Of a stretch of 6,061 nt of DNA, positions 1 to 6,061 are shown one piece after another. Position 1 is the stretch's first letter; every line of letters begins with the position of its first letter. The notes under the pieces are model-generated. The model was not told the DNA's origin, searched no databases, and saw only the letters and a program-made list of their open reading frames with translations. The DNA comes from Planctomycetales bacterium (GTDB lineage: Bacteria; Planctomycetota; Planctomycetia; Pirellulales; Thermoguttaceae). The stretch is from NCBI GenBank assembly GCA_007127495.1, contig SKZG01000248.1, positions 1-6,061 of the forward strand, read 5' to 3'. Made by a program: the position numbers and the translations under genes.

Positions 1-1
1 C

Positions 2-1744
2 CGGGCGAGTGTGATTCGTTCGATGGCTTGGAGCGCGCAACGCGCCGGCGATCGGGCCGTGGCGCTGGACCTCTTTCTGCAACTCGCCGGGTTCGACCCC
101 GCGGCAGACGTGCTTGAACCGGTATCGGCGGCGGTCCGGGTACGGCGCGACCGCTGGCTGGCGGCCCGGCTGGACGAGCTGCTCCACGAAGCGTGTCCCG
201 AGGAACGGGCGAGCGTGCAGCCCCGGCTCGCGGCGCTCTCGGCTGAAACCCGGACCCGCTACCTGCCTTTGCAGCCCGCCACGAGCGACGCGTCGATTCT
301 TGCAACGGCCGGCCGCGAACGCGCTCCGGCTCACGCCGATCGTGCCGGGCTCACCCCGTGGCCTCGGGGCGAGTTGGAGGCCGTCGCGACGAGTCACCGG
401 CGGCAGAGTATTGTCGATCATCTGCCGGTGCGGATAAGGCCCGTCGATCCGCAGTCCGATCGGACGGCCCACGTTCGCGTCGACACGGCGGGCCGGACTC
501 TTTTCGGATACGATGGCCTGGGCCGGCAAACGTGGGAACTCCCGCTGAAGCCCCGGACGCCCCCTATTGCGCTCCGCGCCCGCGGCCACCATTACCCGGC
601 TGAGGGCTTGCAAATGGGGCAGGTTCTGGTCGCGTGGCTGGCAACGCGCGTATGCGCCATCGATCTTTCCGGCGCGGCGCCGCGCTTGCTCTGGGACTAC
701 GAAACGATCGATCTTGATGACAGGGATCCCCGCCTGCGACACCGTATTCAGGTCATCAACCGGCAGATGTTCCCGGCGCGGGCGGGAGGGCAGCCGGGCG
801 GCAGTTTCAGCCCGCTGCTTGTGACCCGTGACTATGCTTGCTTTGCGAGGCAGGACGAACTGGTGGCCGTGGATTCGGAAAGCGGTAAGTTTCTATGGAC
901 CCGCGACGACCTCCCTGATAATATCGGCCTGTTCGGTGATGCCCGCTATGTTTTCGCGGTGTCCGACGAAGAGGGGGGGGACGCCCGCGTATTCAGCGCC
1001 CTGGACGGGCGGGAGTTGGGCCGCCGGGCCTTGCCTCCGCGGGCAGGCCGGCTCGTAGCCAGCGGCCGTCGCCTACTCACCTGGGACGATCACACGGAAA
1101 ACCCACGCCTGTATCTTTTCGACCCCTGGAATGGCGAAACGGTTTGGCAGGAGGAGATGGCGGCCGGCACCCAGGTAGCTCTGATACGGCACGGGCGCGT
1201 CGCCGCGCTGAGTCCCGAAGGTCGGTTCCACGTGTTCCGGGCCGATTCTGGGGAGCTGTTCACGTCGGCGGAACTCGATGTCGGGCCGAAACTGGACCAT
1301 TTGCACGTCGCAACCTACGGCGAGACGTTTCTGGTCTTCGCCAATCGCGCGCCCGAGGCGACGGCCCCGAGGATCGTCGCGCACCAACCGTCGCGCGCCG
1401 TATCGGTTCATGGGAGCCTTCACGGTGTGAGTCCGGAGGGCACGGTGCTCTGGAACGTGGAAATCGCGAACCAGCAGCTTGACCCGGACCTTGCGCCCGA
1501 CTTGCCCGTGCTCCTGTTCAGCACGCTGCGCCGACACCAAACGCCACGGCCCGACGGCCGGATGAGCACGAAGGTTCAGCACTCGGTTCTGTGCATCGAC
1601 AAGCGCTCGGGGCGTACGCTCTTGGACGAGACCTTCGACGCATCGCACGGTGCGGAGATGCTGATTCAAGGCGTCGATCCGAAAGCCGGGGTTATCGAAA
1701 TCCAGACACGGCACACGAGCATCCGAATTGCCGGCACGAATTGA
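2..1744 (+). CDS. PQQ/BamB-like beta-propeller repeat protein, C-terminal part (5'-truncated)
   Basis: The reading frame is open to the left edge, so this is the end of a longer protein; the GTG at 11 is only the first possible start codon inside the window. Numbering from that GTG, residues 1-80 look helical and Arg/Ala/Leu-rich, ending in a segment (about 45-76) that resembles the linker found before the propeller in large planctomycete proteins. From about residue 160 there are repeated blades of the form 'hydrophobic-D-x-x-G-x-x-x-W': YDGLGRQTWE (167-176), RLLWDYE (225-231), AVDSESGKFLW (286-296), FSALDGRELG (328-337), LFDPWNGETVW (369-379), FRADSGELF (409-417), VSPEGTVLWNV (473-483) and CIDKRSGRTLLDE (528-540). 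This fits a roughly eight-bladed PQQ-like propeller. Such domains usually serve as protein- or ligand-binding scaffolds, and no catalytic motif is seen. An 8-G run at 973-980 does not break the frame. The fold is fairly certain; the cellular role is unknown. Confidence 0.85.
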   Translation, partial: RASVIRSMAWSAQRAGDRAVALDLFLQLAGFDPAADVLEPVSAAVRVRRDRWLAARLDELLHEACPEERASVQPRLAALSAETRTRYLPLQPATSDASILATAGRERAPAHADRAGLTPWPRGELEAVATSHRRQSIVDHLPVRIRPVDPQSDRTAHVRVDTAGRTLFGYDGLGRQTWELPLKPRTPPIALRARGHHYPAEGLQMGQVLVAWLATRVCAIDLSGAAPRLLWDYETIDLDDRDPRLRHRIQVINRQMFPARAGGQPGGSFSPLLVTRDYACFARQDELVAVDSESGKFLWTRDDLPDNIGLFGDARYVFAVSDEEGGDARVFSALDGRELGRRALPPRAGRLVASGRRLLTWDDHTENPRLYLFDPWNGETVWQEEMAAGTQVALIRHGRVAALSPEGRFHVFRADSGELFTSAELDVGPKLDHLHVATYGETFLVFANRAPEATAPRIVAHQPSRAVSVHGSLHGVSPEGTVLWNVEIANQQLDPDLAPDLPVLLFSTLRRHQTPRPDGRMSTKVQHSVLCIDKRSGRTLLDETFDASHGAEMLIQGVDPKAGVIEIQTRHTSIRIAGTN

Positions 1745-1880
1745 TCCGGACCGAAGCCACTCGGACTTGCGTGAGCAGGATGGGTTCGCATGAGACAGCC
1801 GGCGGGCCGTATGGGCTTTTCCGTTTCTATACTCGCCACTGCCGTTATTGCGCTTCTGTAATGAGCGCCGTATGCAACCG
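1745..1880. other. Convergent intergenic gap between the propeller gene and argF
   Basis: Two genes meet tail to tail here, so a bidirectional terminator would be expected. I see only weak candidates. One is the inverted repeat GCGCT / AGCGC (1850-1854 and 1864-1868, 9-nt loop). Another is a short AGCC...GGCTTTT arrangement at about 1797-1820. Neither combines a strong GC stem with a proper U-tract on either strand. No tRNA-like fold and no credible small gene was seen. Confidence 0.5.
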
Positions 1881-2798
1881 TCAGGGCGTTTTTCCCAACA
1901 TCCACGCCAGAATACCCTTCTGCGCGTGCATGCGGTTCGCGGCCTGTTGGACCACGACGCTTTGCGAGCCGTCGATCACCTCGTCCGTGACTTCTTCGCC
2001 GCGTCGAGCGGGCAAGCAGTGCATGAATACGGCCCCCTTCTGAGCGCGCGCCATCAGTTGCGCATTCACCTGATACGCGGCGAAGTCGCGTGCACGCTGC
2101 TGCTGCTCGCTCTCCTGCCCCATGCTGGCCCAAACGTCGGTATATACGGCGACGGCATCGGAAACCGCCTCAACCGGATCGGTGGTGACGGTCAGGTTCA
2201 GATTCGGCGCGTGCTGTTGGATCCAGGCGATCTCGTCTTCCGACCATTGGTACGCCTTGGGCGATGCGATTACAAAATCCATACCCACCTTGCCGCAACC
2301 GAGCGCCAGGCTCCGGGCCACGTTGTTGGCGTCGCCCACCCAGCCGAGTGTACTTCCCTTGAGCTTTCCCACGAGTTCGCGGATGGTGTACAGGTCGGCC
2401 ATGGCCTGGCACGGGTGCCCGAAATCGGTCAGGCCGTTGATGACGGAGCATGCGGCGTGCTCGGCCAGTTCGCACACAGTAGTGTGCCGGAAGGCGCGCA
2501 CGACGAGCGCGTCGACGTACTGGCTCAGTACGCGTCCGAAGTCGGCCAGGCTTTCGCGTTTTCCGAACCCGGTGTCGGCCCCAAGGAACATGGCGGTCCC
2601 GCCCAGGTGCCCGATTCCCGCTTCGAAGCTCACGCGGGTGCGCAGCGACGGCTTCTCGAACAGCAGGGCAATCACGCGGCCGGGCAAGAGCGGCTCGCGC
2701 AGCCCCTGGGCGAACTTCATCTTCAAGTCCTCGGTAATCGCGAAAATGTGGGCGATTTCCGTATCGGTCAAGTCGGCCAGGGTCATCAGATGTTTCAT
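1881..2798 (-). CDS. argF: Ornithine carbamoyltransferase (ArgF), anabolic
   Basis: This 305-residue protein should transfer the carbamoyl group of carbamoyl phosphate to ornithine, giving citrulline, in the cytoplasm (sixth step of arginine synthesis). The carbamoyl-phosphate loop is SLRTR (51-55), followed by the conserved VSFEAG stretch. R101 in the RAFRH segment, HPCQ (128-131), the GDANNVARSL segment (155-164), the ornithine-binding DxxxSMG loop (D221, S225-M226-G227), HCLP (260-263, C261) and R289 in ANRMH all match functional positions of the family. The intact DxxxSMG loop argues for ornithine rather than acetyl- or succinyl-ornithine as substrate. The length is typical, at the compact end. 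The ATG at 2798 is chosen because the family N-terminus (MKHLMTLADLT) begins there and GGAG lies 8 nt upstream; the same frame stays open further upstream but overlaps argD. It is last in the argB-argD-argF series, 5 nt after argD. SLRTR replaces the common STRTR. Confidence 0.96.
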   Translation of the reverse strand: MKHLMTLADLTDTEIAHIFAITEDLKMKFAQGLREPLLPGRVIALLFEKPSLRTRVSFEAGIGHLGGTAMFLGADTGFGKRESLADFGRVLSQYVDALVVRAFRHTTVCELAEHAACSVINGLTDFGHPCQAMADLYTIRELVGKLKGSTLGWVGDANNVARSLALGCGKVGMDFVIASPKAYQWSEDEIAWIQQHAPNLNLTVTTDPVEAVSDAVAVYTDVWASMGQESEQQQRARDFAAYQVNAQLMARAQKGAVFMHCLPARRGEEVTDEVIDGSQSVVVQQAANRMHAQKGILAWMLGKTP

Positions 2799-2803
2799 GG
2801 CGA

Positions 2804-4012
2804 TTACTCCGACACCGTCTGTTGCTGGATCACGTCGGCCAGGATGTCGCAACCTTCGTGGGCCTGCTCTTCGGTAAGGGTCAGCGCCGGCAACAACCGA
2901 ATCACCGTGCCCTGGGTGCAGTTGACCAGCAGGCGGCGCTCCATGCAGGCCTGGACCAACGGGGCACCCTCGACCACCAACTCGATTCCGATCATCAGTC
3001 CGCACACCCGCACCTCGCGTACAAGTTCGCACTCCTGTTGGAGCGCGAGGAACCGCTCGCGGAACAGGTCGCCCAGCTTTCTGGCGGCGTCCAGAAGGTT
3101 CTCTTGCTCGATGGTTTCCAGCATGGCGATTCCCGCGCTGGCGGCAATCGGGTTGCCGCCGAACGTTGCGGCGTGCATCCCCGGCCGCAAACTGGGAGCG
3201 ATCTCCTTGGTGGTGAGCATGGCCGCGCCGGCGATGCCGCCACACAGGGCCTTGGCCAGGGTCATCACATCGGGCACGACCCCGAATCGCTGGTAGGCGA
3301 ACCAGTCGCCGGTTCGCCCGCAGCCGCTTTGTACCTCGTCAAACATCAGCAGCAGCCCGTGCTCGTCGGCCAGTTTGCGCAGCCCTTGTAAGAAGCCATC
3401 GGGCGGGATGCGGATGCCGCCTTCACCCTGAATGGGCTCGATGAGGATGGCCGCTGTCTCGTCGTCGATCAAGGCAGCGACGGCGTCGAGATTGCCGTAC
3501 GGTGCGTACACGAACCCGGCCACCAGCGGGCCCAGTCCTTCGTGGTACTTCGGCTGCGCCGTCGCAGAGGTGGACCCCAGGGTGCGGCCGTGGAACCCGC
3601 CTTCGAAGGTGATGATCTTGTAGCGTTGTTTCGGCGTATGGAGGCGGGCGAGCTTGATGGCGGCTTCGACGGCCTCGGTGCCGGAATTGCAGAAGAACGC
3701 CTGCCCGCCGAAGCTCCGCTCGGAAAGCAGCCGCGCCCATTGCCCTTGTGCGTCCGTGTACCAGGTGTTCGGTACGTGAATCAATCGGCCGACCTGTTCC
3801 CGCACGGCTTCGACAACCCTCGGCGGGCAGTGGCCAAGCAGGTTGCATCCCCAGCCTGGAAACAGGTCGAGGTAACGGTTGTCGTCGGAATCCCAAACGA
3901 ACGAGCCCTCGCCTCGCGTCAGCGACACTGGGAAACGCCCATAGTTGGGAATTACATACTTTTCAAAGAGCGCGATCGTCTCTTGCGATCGAGCTGTCGG
4001 CACTTGCACCAC
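2804..4012 (-). CDS. argD: Acetylornithine aminotransferase (ArgD), PLP-dependent
   Basis: This class-III aminotransferase should interconvert N-acetylglutamate semialdehyde plus glutamate and N-acetylornithine plus 2-oxoglutarate (fourth arginine step). Numbered from the GTG at 4012 (402 residues): the N-terminal [11 protein letters not shown] segment; GWGCNLLGH (about 54-62); the phosphate-binding NSGTEA (109-114); GGFHGRTLG (138-146) with the aromatic and His that stack on [11 protein letters not shown] (192-199); [12 protein letters not shown] (224-235) whose Asp225 should bind the pyridine nitrogen; LAKAL with the Schiff-base lysine at K254; and TFGGNP (283-288). The length is normal. 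The start is uncertain: a TTG at 4042 would add ten residues but has no clear Shine-Dalgarno, while GTG codons at 4012 and 4009 are preceded by AGGAG and AGGA. Related aminotransferases of the same fold (GABA, ornithine, succinylornithine) cannot be excluded by motif alone, but the position between argB and argF makes ArgD by far the likeliest. Confidence 0.95.
   Translation of the reverse strand: MVQVPTARSQETIALFEKYVIPNYGRFPVSLTRGEGSFVWDSDDNRYLDLFPGWGCNLLGHCPPRVVEAVREQVGRLIHVPNTWYTDAQGQWARLLSERSFGGQAFFCNSGTEAVEAAIKLARLHTPKQRYKIITFEGGFHGRTLGSTSATAQPKYHEGLGPLVAGFVYAPYGNLDAVAALIDDETAAILIEPIQGEGGIRIPPDGFLQGLRKLADEHGLLLMFDEVQSGCGRTGDWFAYQRFGVVPDVMTLAKALCGGIAGAAMLTTKEIAPSLRPGMHAATFGGNPIAASAGIAMLETIEQENLLDAARKLGDLFRERFLALQQECELVREVRVCGLMIGIELVVEGAPLVQACMERRLLVNCTQGTVIRLLPALTLTEEQAHEGCDILADVIQQQTVSE
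2807..2810 (-). promoter_or_regulatory. argF ribosome binding site inside the end of argD
   Basis: GGAG sits 8 nt upstream of the argF ATG at 2798 and overlaps the final codons and stop of argD (TCG GAG TAA). It fixes the argF start and suggests that translation of argF is coupled to termination on argD. Confidence 0.75.
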
Positions 4013-4016
4013 GATT

Positions 4017-4026
4017 TCCTGCTCCT
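4017..4026 (-). promoter_or_regulatory. Probable argD ribosome binding site favouring a GTG start
   Basis: On the minus strand AGGAG (4026-4022) is 9 nt before the GTG at 4012, and AGGA (4020-4017) is 4 nt before it and 7 nt before the GTG at 4009. The TTG at 4042, upstream of these sites, has no comparable purine box. This supports a GTG start for argD at 4012 or 4009. Confidence 0.6.
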
Positions 4027-4058
4027 GGGCTCTTCGAGCCAATACTGCTTGTAATCGG

Positions 4059-4976
4059 TTACACTTCTTCCTTAACGATTTCCGTTCCCACCCCCTTGCT
4101 GGTGTACACTTCGAGCAGCAAAGAGTGGCGGAGCCGGCCGTCGATGATATGCACTTTTCGCACGCCCCGTTCGAGCGTTTCCAGGCATGCTTGGACTTTG
4201 GGAATCATGCCCGAGTCAATCGCGCCGCCGGCGATCATCGCTCTGGCTTCGCCGGCGTCCAGGGAGTGCAGGAGCGATTCGGGGTCGTTCTTATCGCGGC
4301 GCACGCCGTTGACGTCGCTGAGGTACATAAGCTTTTCAGCCCGGAGGGCCTGCGCGACGGCGGTCGCGGCGGTATCGGCGTTGACGTTGAGCTTTTCGCC
4401 GTCCGGCGTCTCGCACATCGACGGAATGACCGGCACGATGCCCGCATGGCACATGTTCTCGATCGTGTTGCGGTCCACCGACGTGACCGTCCCAACGTGG
4501 CCAAGGTCGGCCGGCTTGCCGTCGGGGCCGCGCAGTTGCAGGCGCTCGCCCGTCAGAACGTTGGTCGTACGAAAGTTCAGGGCCTGGGCTCTGCCGCCCA
4601 ACTCGTTGATGGTTCGTGCAATGCCCTCGTTGACCTCGCCGGCCAGGACGCGCTGACAGATTTCGAGGGTTGCGTCGTCGGTATAGCGGCGGCCTTGGAC
4701 AAATCGGGGCTCGATGCCGGCCTCGGCCATCGCCCGGCTGATTGCCGCACCGCCTCCGTGAACGATGACCGGCCGCATGTGGACGGTTTCCATGAAAACG
4801 ACGTCGAGCAGCAGATGATTGACGGCCCACCGATCTTCCATCACACTGCCGCCGAGCTTGATCACGGTGATCTTTCCGCGGAACTCGCGGATCCACCGGA
4901 GCGCCTCGATCAGGATATCGGCTTTTTGAATCGCGTCTTCCACAGGAACTCTTGCGGTCTCGTTGAAGGCACCCAC
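4059..4976 (-). CDS. argB: N-acetylglutamate kinase (ArgB), arginine-sensitive type
   Basis: This 305-residue kinase should phosphorylate N-acetyl-L-glutamate with ATP, the second and usually committed step of arginine synthesis. Visible motifs: IKLGGSVM with K40 and the glycine pair, VHGGG (72-76), GRRYTD (95-100) that contacts acetylglutamate, NVNADTAA (197-204) with D201, LSDVNGV (219-225), GMIPK (256-260) with K260, and HIIDGR (276-281) followed by a C-terminal segment ending GVGTEI. K40, D201 and K260 match the catalytic residues of the E. coli enzyme. About 30 residues precede the kinase core, including a likely helix ([14 protein letters not shown], 19-32). This extension is typical of hexameric, arginine-inhibited kinases and absent from the shorter E. 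coli type. The start is GTG at 4976, the first start codon after an in-frame stop at 5012-5010. No good Shine-Dalgarno precedes it, and a GTG at codon 12 is an alternative. argD follows after 16-46 nt depending on its start. Confidence 0.96.
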   Translation of the reverse strand: MGAFNETARVPVEDAIQKADILIEALRWIREFRGKITVIKLGGSVMEDRWAVNHLLLDVVFMETVHMRPVIVHGGGAAISRAMAEAGIEPRFVQGRRYTDDATLEICQRVLAGEVNEGIARTINELGGRAQALNFRTTNVLTGERLQLRGPDGKPADLGHVGTVTSVDRNTIENMCHAGIVPVIPSMCETPDGEKLNVNADTAATAVAQALRAEKLMYLSDVNGVRRDKNDPESLLHSLDAGEARAMIAGGAIDSGMIPKVQACLETLERGVRKVHIIDGRLRHSLLLEVYTSKGVGTEIVKEEV

Positions 4977-5018
4977 GGTGGCCCACGAGCGATGGTGCCC
5001 GCGAGGCGCTCATGGGCA

Positions 5019-5030
5019 TGGGAAAACCCA
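5019..5030. repeat. 12-nt inverted repeat at the predicted argB transcription start
   Basis: TGGG AAAA CCCA is a perfect 4-bp inverted repeat with an A4/T4 centre, placed just downstream of the -10 element and over the predicted start of transcription. This is where a repressor operator could sit, but a 4-bp arm is short and may be coincidental. A weaker inverted repeat lies further into the leader (GCCC 4997-5000 with GGGC 5014-5017, plus inner GAG 5003-5005 with CTC 5009-5011). GTGG-C-CCAC (4978-4986) lies directly before the argB start codon. Confidence 0.3.
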
Positions 5031-5032
5031 GC

Positions 5033-5060
5033 ATTTTACCCTGCCGGGGCTGGACGTCAA
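5033..5060 (-). promoter_or_regulatory. Predicted sigma70-type promoter for argB-argD-argF
   Basis: On the minus strand the -35 element TTGACG (5060-5055, five of six consensus bases) and the -10 element TAAAAT (5038-5033, five of six) are separated by 16 bp. Transcription would begin near 5027-5025, giving an untranslated leader of about 50 nt before the argB GTG. It lies in the only sizeable gap of the minus-strand block and points into the arginine genes, so these could be transcribed separately from the S1 gene. No ArgR/AhrC-type ARG box is apparent around it. The AT-rich hexamers stand out in GC-rich surroundings, but promoter preferences in this lineage are not well matched to the E. 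coli consensus. Confidence 0.6.
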
Positions 5061-5070
5061 CCGCCTCAGA

Positions 5071-5121
5071 GCGGCCGCCCCAAGGACCGGTCCCCGTTCG
5101 GCCCAGCGGTTCCCGTGGAAC
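5071..5121. other. Palindrome-rich stretch between the S1 gene and the argB promoter
   Basis: Three short inverted repeats occur close together: GCGGCCGC (5071-5078), GGACCGGTCC (5084-5093) and GTTCC-CGT-GGAAC (5109-5121). The last could extend on the minus strand through AGC/GCT outside a small bulge. Being just after the S1 stop codon (5158), they might help end the S1 transcript. None is followed by a U-tract, so an ordinary intrinsic terminator is not supported. GC-rich DNA produces such palindromes by chance. Confidence 0.3.
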
Positions 5122-5157
5122 AAGCGCTCCGCGGGCATCCTATCAAGGGGGTAGGGA

Positions 5158-6061
5158 TTACCATTTCAGCCCGAATCCCGCGCCGCCGGCACCGCGGCCG
5201 AGGCCGCCTTTGAGCGGCTGACTTGGCCGCGTTCGGTGCGATTTTTGCGGCTCCGGTTCCGCAGCCTCGGCCTCGTCGGCGTCCGGCTTCACCGGTTCCG
5301 GCTGGGTGAGTTGCCTCATGGAAAGGCTGATACGCTGCGCTTCCGAGTCGACTGCGAGTACGAGAACCTCGACTTCCTGGCCCTCGCTCACCACGTCGCT
5401 GGCCCGCCAGATGCGTTTGTGTGCCAGCTCGGAGATGTGAACCAGCCCCTCCACGCCGGGCTCGAGTTCCACAAAGGCGCCGAACTCCATGAGCTTGGTC
5501 ACCGTGCCGCGCACGGTGGAATGTTCAGGGTACCTCTTCTCGGCATCGGTCCACGGACTTTCGAACAGGTCGCGGTAGGCAAGGCTGATCTTCTGGCTTT
5601 CCGGATCGACCTTTTCGATCTTCACCTTGATGCGCTGGCCCTCGGAAAGCACGTCGCGCGGATGCTCCACACGGCCCCACGAAAGCTGACTGATATGCAA
5701 CAAACCATCCACGCCCTCGCCCAGGTCGACAAATGCCCCAAAATCGAGCAGTTTTCGCACCACGCCTTCAAACACCTGTCCGGGCTGGAGCGACTGCAAG
5801 ATGCGCTGCCGGGCTTCCTCCCGTTCGCGCTCCAAGATGCCGCGGCGGCTGAGCACCAGGTTGCGCCGCTCCGGATTCGCCTCGGTTACCAGACACGTCC
5901 ATTGCTCGCCGACAAACTGCTCCAGGCCCTCAAGGCGGTACAGGGAAACCTGGCTTATGGGAATGAAGCCTGGAATGTGGTTGACCTCGCATTCCAAGCC
6001 GCCGACGTTGTGGCCGGTTATGTGGGCGGTCACGACCATCCCTTCGTGCAAGTCGCTCCAA
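5158..6061 (-). CDS. S1 RNA-binding domain protein, related to ribosomal protein S1 (5'-truncated)
   Basis: This is the C-terminal part of a multi-S1-domain protein; the frame runs off the right edge (Trp-Ser-Asp precede the TTG at 6051, which is therefore probably internal). Numbered from that TTG, three S1 OB-fold repeats are visible. The first (about 3-70) is a divergent domain ending NLVLSRR. The second (about 91-160) is classical: FEGVVRKLLDFGAFVDL, VDGLLHISQLSW and KISLAYRD. The third (about 177-247) is also classical: FGAFVEL, VEGLVHISELAH and RISLSMRQL. A charged linker between repeats 1 and 2 (ILEREREEARQR) is typical of S1 proteins. After the last domain comes an acidic Pro/Glu/Ala stretch (250-268), then a basic and Gly-rich tail ending FGLKW. 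The family binds single-stranded RNA, in the ribosomal protein S1 case to help mRNA bind the 30S subunit. Whether this is the true rpsA or a smaller paralogue cannot be decided without the N-terminus. It is co-directional with argB, 181 nt upstream of it. Confidence 0.88.
   Translation of the reverse strand, partial: WSDLHEGMVVTAHITGHNVGGLECEVNHIPGFIPISQVSLYRLEGLEQFVGEQWTCLVTEANPERRNLVLSRRGILEREREEARQRILQSLQPGQVFEGVVRKLLDFGAFVDLGEGVDGLLHISQLSWGRVEHPRDVLSEGQRIKVKIEKVDPESQKISLAYRDLFESPWTDAEKRYPEHSTVRGTVTKLMEFGAFVELEPGVEGLVHISELAHKRIWRASDVVSEGQEVEVLVLAVDSEAQRISLSMRQLTQPEPVKPDADEAEAAEPEPQKSHRTRPSQPLKGGLGRGAGGAGFGLKW

Noticed and set aside
1073..1714. Minus-strand 213-codon frame opposite the propeller gene
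   Set aside because: The opposite strand has clear repeated propeller blades; this frame has no domain signal.
1745..1880. Possible tRNA T-loop (GGTTCGCAT) or bidirectional terminator
   Set aside because: The bases flanking the TTCGCAT loop do not pair, and the inverted repeats lack U-tracts, so neither a tRNA nor a firm terminator is supported.
2799..3245. Upstream extension of the argF frame to 3245 (454 codons)
   Set aside because: It runs out of frame through argD. The family N-terminus, GGAG site and ATG place the argF start at 2798, and the extra sequence is Arg/Gly/Pro-rich shadow coding.
1848..3296. Long plus-strand open frame of 482 codons antisense to argF and the end of argD
   Set aside because: It lies opposite two genes with unmistakable catalytic motifs. 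Its translation shows no family features and a composition typical of GC-rich antisense frames.
4336..5034. Minus-strand 232-codon frame starting ATG in the argB leader
   Set aside because: It is a frame-shifted shadow of argB with Arg-rich composition. The ATG lies near the predicted transcript start without a Shine-Dalgarno.
4977..5062. ARG box (ArgR/AhrC operator) at the argB promoter
   Set aside because: No paired TGAAT-type half sites were found near the promoter; the repeats present are GC-rich and unlike an ARG box.
3945..5213. Plus-strand open frame of 422 codons across argB and the S1-argB gap
   Set aside because: It is antisense to argB, has no recognisable domain, and argB itself is certain.

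Overview
This GC-rich window holds five protein-coding genes, most of an arginine-biosynthesis operon, and no mobile element, CRISPR array, RNA gene or recognisable defence or toxin module. The style of the proteins suggests a member of the Planctomycetota. The clues are the PQQ-like propeller protein with its short helical N-terminal part, the wording of the ArgD and ArgF motifs, and the Gly-rich C-terminal tail on the S1 protein. This lineage call rests on remembered family resemblance and was not tested by a search.

Layout, left to right. The plus-strand gene (2-1744) is the 3' part of a PQQ/BamB-like beta-propeller protein whose start lies off the left edge. It converges with a minus-strand block across a 136-bp gap that shows no clear intrinsic terminator. 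Read in its own direction, the minus-strand block is: an S1-domain RNA-binding protein (5'-truncated at the right edge, ending at 5158), a 181-bp gap, argB (4976-4059), argD (about 4012-2804) and argF (2798-1881). The gap before argB carries a good sigma70-type promoter (TTGACG, 16 bp, TAAAAT) pointing into argB.

argB, argD and argF encode N-acetylglutamate kinase, acetylornithine aminotransferase and ornithine carbamoyltransferase. These catalyse the second, fourth and sixth steps from glutamate to arginine. The genes are tightly packed: argD and argF are 5 nt apart, and the argF Shine-Dalgarno lies in the last codons of argD. The steps supplied by argA/argJ, argC, argG and argH are not in this window. 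ArgB has the N-terminal helix associated with arginine-feedback-inhibited kinases, which suggests control at the enzyme level. No ARG box was seen at the promoter.

I did not find a convincing undescribed system. The points most worth a second look are the argB promoter and leader with its inverted repeats, the weak translation-start signals of argB and argD, the SLRTR variant in ArgF, and the C-terminal tail of the S1 protein.
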